From: Chelativorans sp. YIM 93263
Lineage (GTDB): Bacteria > Pseudomonadota > Alphaproteobacteria > Rhizobiales > Rhizobiaceae
Assembly: GCF_028767125.1 (NCBI RefSeq)
Contig: NZ_JAKCWP010000004.1
Coordinates: forward strand, 1 to 64,000
Length of the DNA: 64,000 nt
Direction: 5' to 3'
Under the pieces are notes generated by a model. The model was not told the DNA's origin and did no database searches. It saw nothing but the letters and a program-made list of their open reading frames with translations. This document shows, piece by piece, positions 63,683 through 64,000 of the stretch (position 1 is the first letter of the stretch; each line of letters opens with the position of its first letter). The translations under genes were made by a program, and so were the position numbers.

Positions 63683-64000
63683 ATGTCTTCACCATTCAGT
63701 TCGCTGCATGTGGTCGACCTGAGCGGATCGATCGCTGGCAATTATTGCAGCCGCTTGTTTCTGGATTTTGGTGCGCAAGTTACGCTGGCCGAACCCGAAA
63801 ACGGCGCGTCCGTGCGTCATGTGCCCCCCTTTGACAAGGACAGGCGCTCCTTGGCGTTTCATCATCTCAACACCGGCAAGCGGGTGGTTGATCTGCCCAA
63901 GTCAAAGGCGGAACTGGCCGATCTGGTTGCCGGAGCCGATGTCGCCATCGTGCCTCAGGGGTTCAAGGACGAGATTGCCAAACTGGCCGGTGACCGGTGC
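63683..64000 (+). CDS. Family III CoA-transferase (CaiB/BaiF), cut by window end
   Basis: 106 codons visible, open at the window end. ATG at 63683 behind AGGAGG. The N-terminus LHVVDLSGSIAGNYCSRLFL, DFGAQVTLAEPENGA, AFHHLNTGKRVVDL is the standard CaiB/BaiF opening (nucleotide-like fold). Transfers CoA between carboxylic acids; substrate not readable from this part. Confidence 0.88.
   Translation, partial: MSSPFSSLHVVDLSGSIAGNYCSRLFLDFGAQVTLAEPENGASVRHVPPFDKDRRSLAFHHLNTGKRVVDLPKSKAELADLVAGADVAIVPQGFKDEIAKLAGDRC

Overview
The window reads as a high-GC chromosome or large replicon of an alphaproteobacterium, most likely Hyphomicrobiales (Rhizobiales). The evidence is the rhizobial-type split arrangement of the type III secretion genes, DUF1236 and IalB-family exported proteins, TRAP and Dpp transporters, and Alphaproteobacteria-style lipoproteins. 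No rRNA, tRNA or CRISPR array was seen.

Layout. 0-11 kb: the end of a surface-protein locus (a 1257-residue outer-membrane protein), an M20 amidohydrolase, and a convergent five-gene Dpp-type peptide ABC importer. 11-37.4 kb: a type III secretion (T3SS) locus in two main arms. The left, mostly minus-strand arm holds a needle-like protein, SctD, SctX, SctY, SctV, a Tad/Flp-pilus-type (CpaC/RcpA) secretin, a CpaD-like lipoprotein and a TPR lipoprotein, with SctU on the plus strand. The right, plus-strand arm holds a separate SctC N0-N1 protein (RhcC1 type), a small ORF, SctI, J, K, L, N, O, Q, R, S and T. Between the arms lie an RpiR-type regulator, a 2244-residue LysM/SH3-like protein with 18 in-register octapeptide repeats, a LysR regulator and an L,D-transpeptidase. 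The core apparatus is nearly complete, but no translocators, gatekeeper or effector chaperones are recognisable. The outer-membrane part appears to be a chimera of T3SS N-domains with Tad-pilus pore components, and SctU lacks the usual NPTH autocleavage motif.

37.5-43.3 kb: two DUF1445 (D-glutamate cyclase-like) paralogues around a LysR regulator, followed by a TRAP transporter (DctPQM), probably one uptake/catabolic unit for a pyroglutamate- or glutamate-like acid. 43.3-48.1 kb: a decayed mobile region with a DUF1236 protein, a multiply broken IS5-type transposase, gene fragments, an orphan phage-type cytosine-5 DNA methyltransferase, a gene with an in-frame amber codon, and a recurring AAACGSCGTTT motif.

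48.1-60.2 kb: a tightly packed minus-strand operon containing a 144-residue soluble protein, a giant YadA-type trimeric autotransporter adhesin (about 2465 residues), two IalB-family proteins, a DUF4189 protein, another exported protein, and a frameshifted methyltransferase resembling the Rickettsia protein-lysine methyltransferases that modify OmpB. This suggests an adhesin with dedicated accessory and modifying proteins.

60.9-64 kb: a frameshifted DUF1772 gene, a 5'-truncated and frameshifted methylmalonyl-CoA mutase fragment, an intact methylmalonyl-CoA epimerase, a LacI-type repressor and the start of a family III CoA-transferase, with a palindromic operator candidate between the last two. 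Several frameshifts in the right-hand 16 kb could be real decay or sequencing error.
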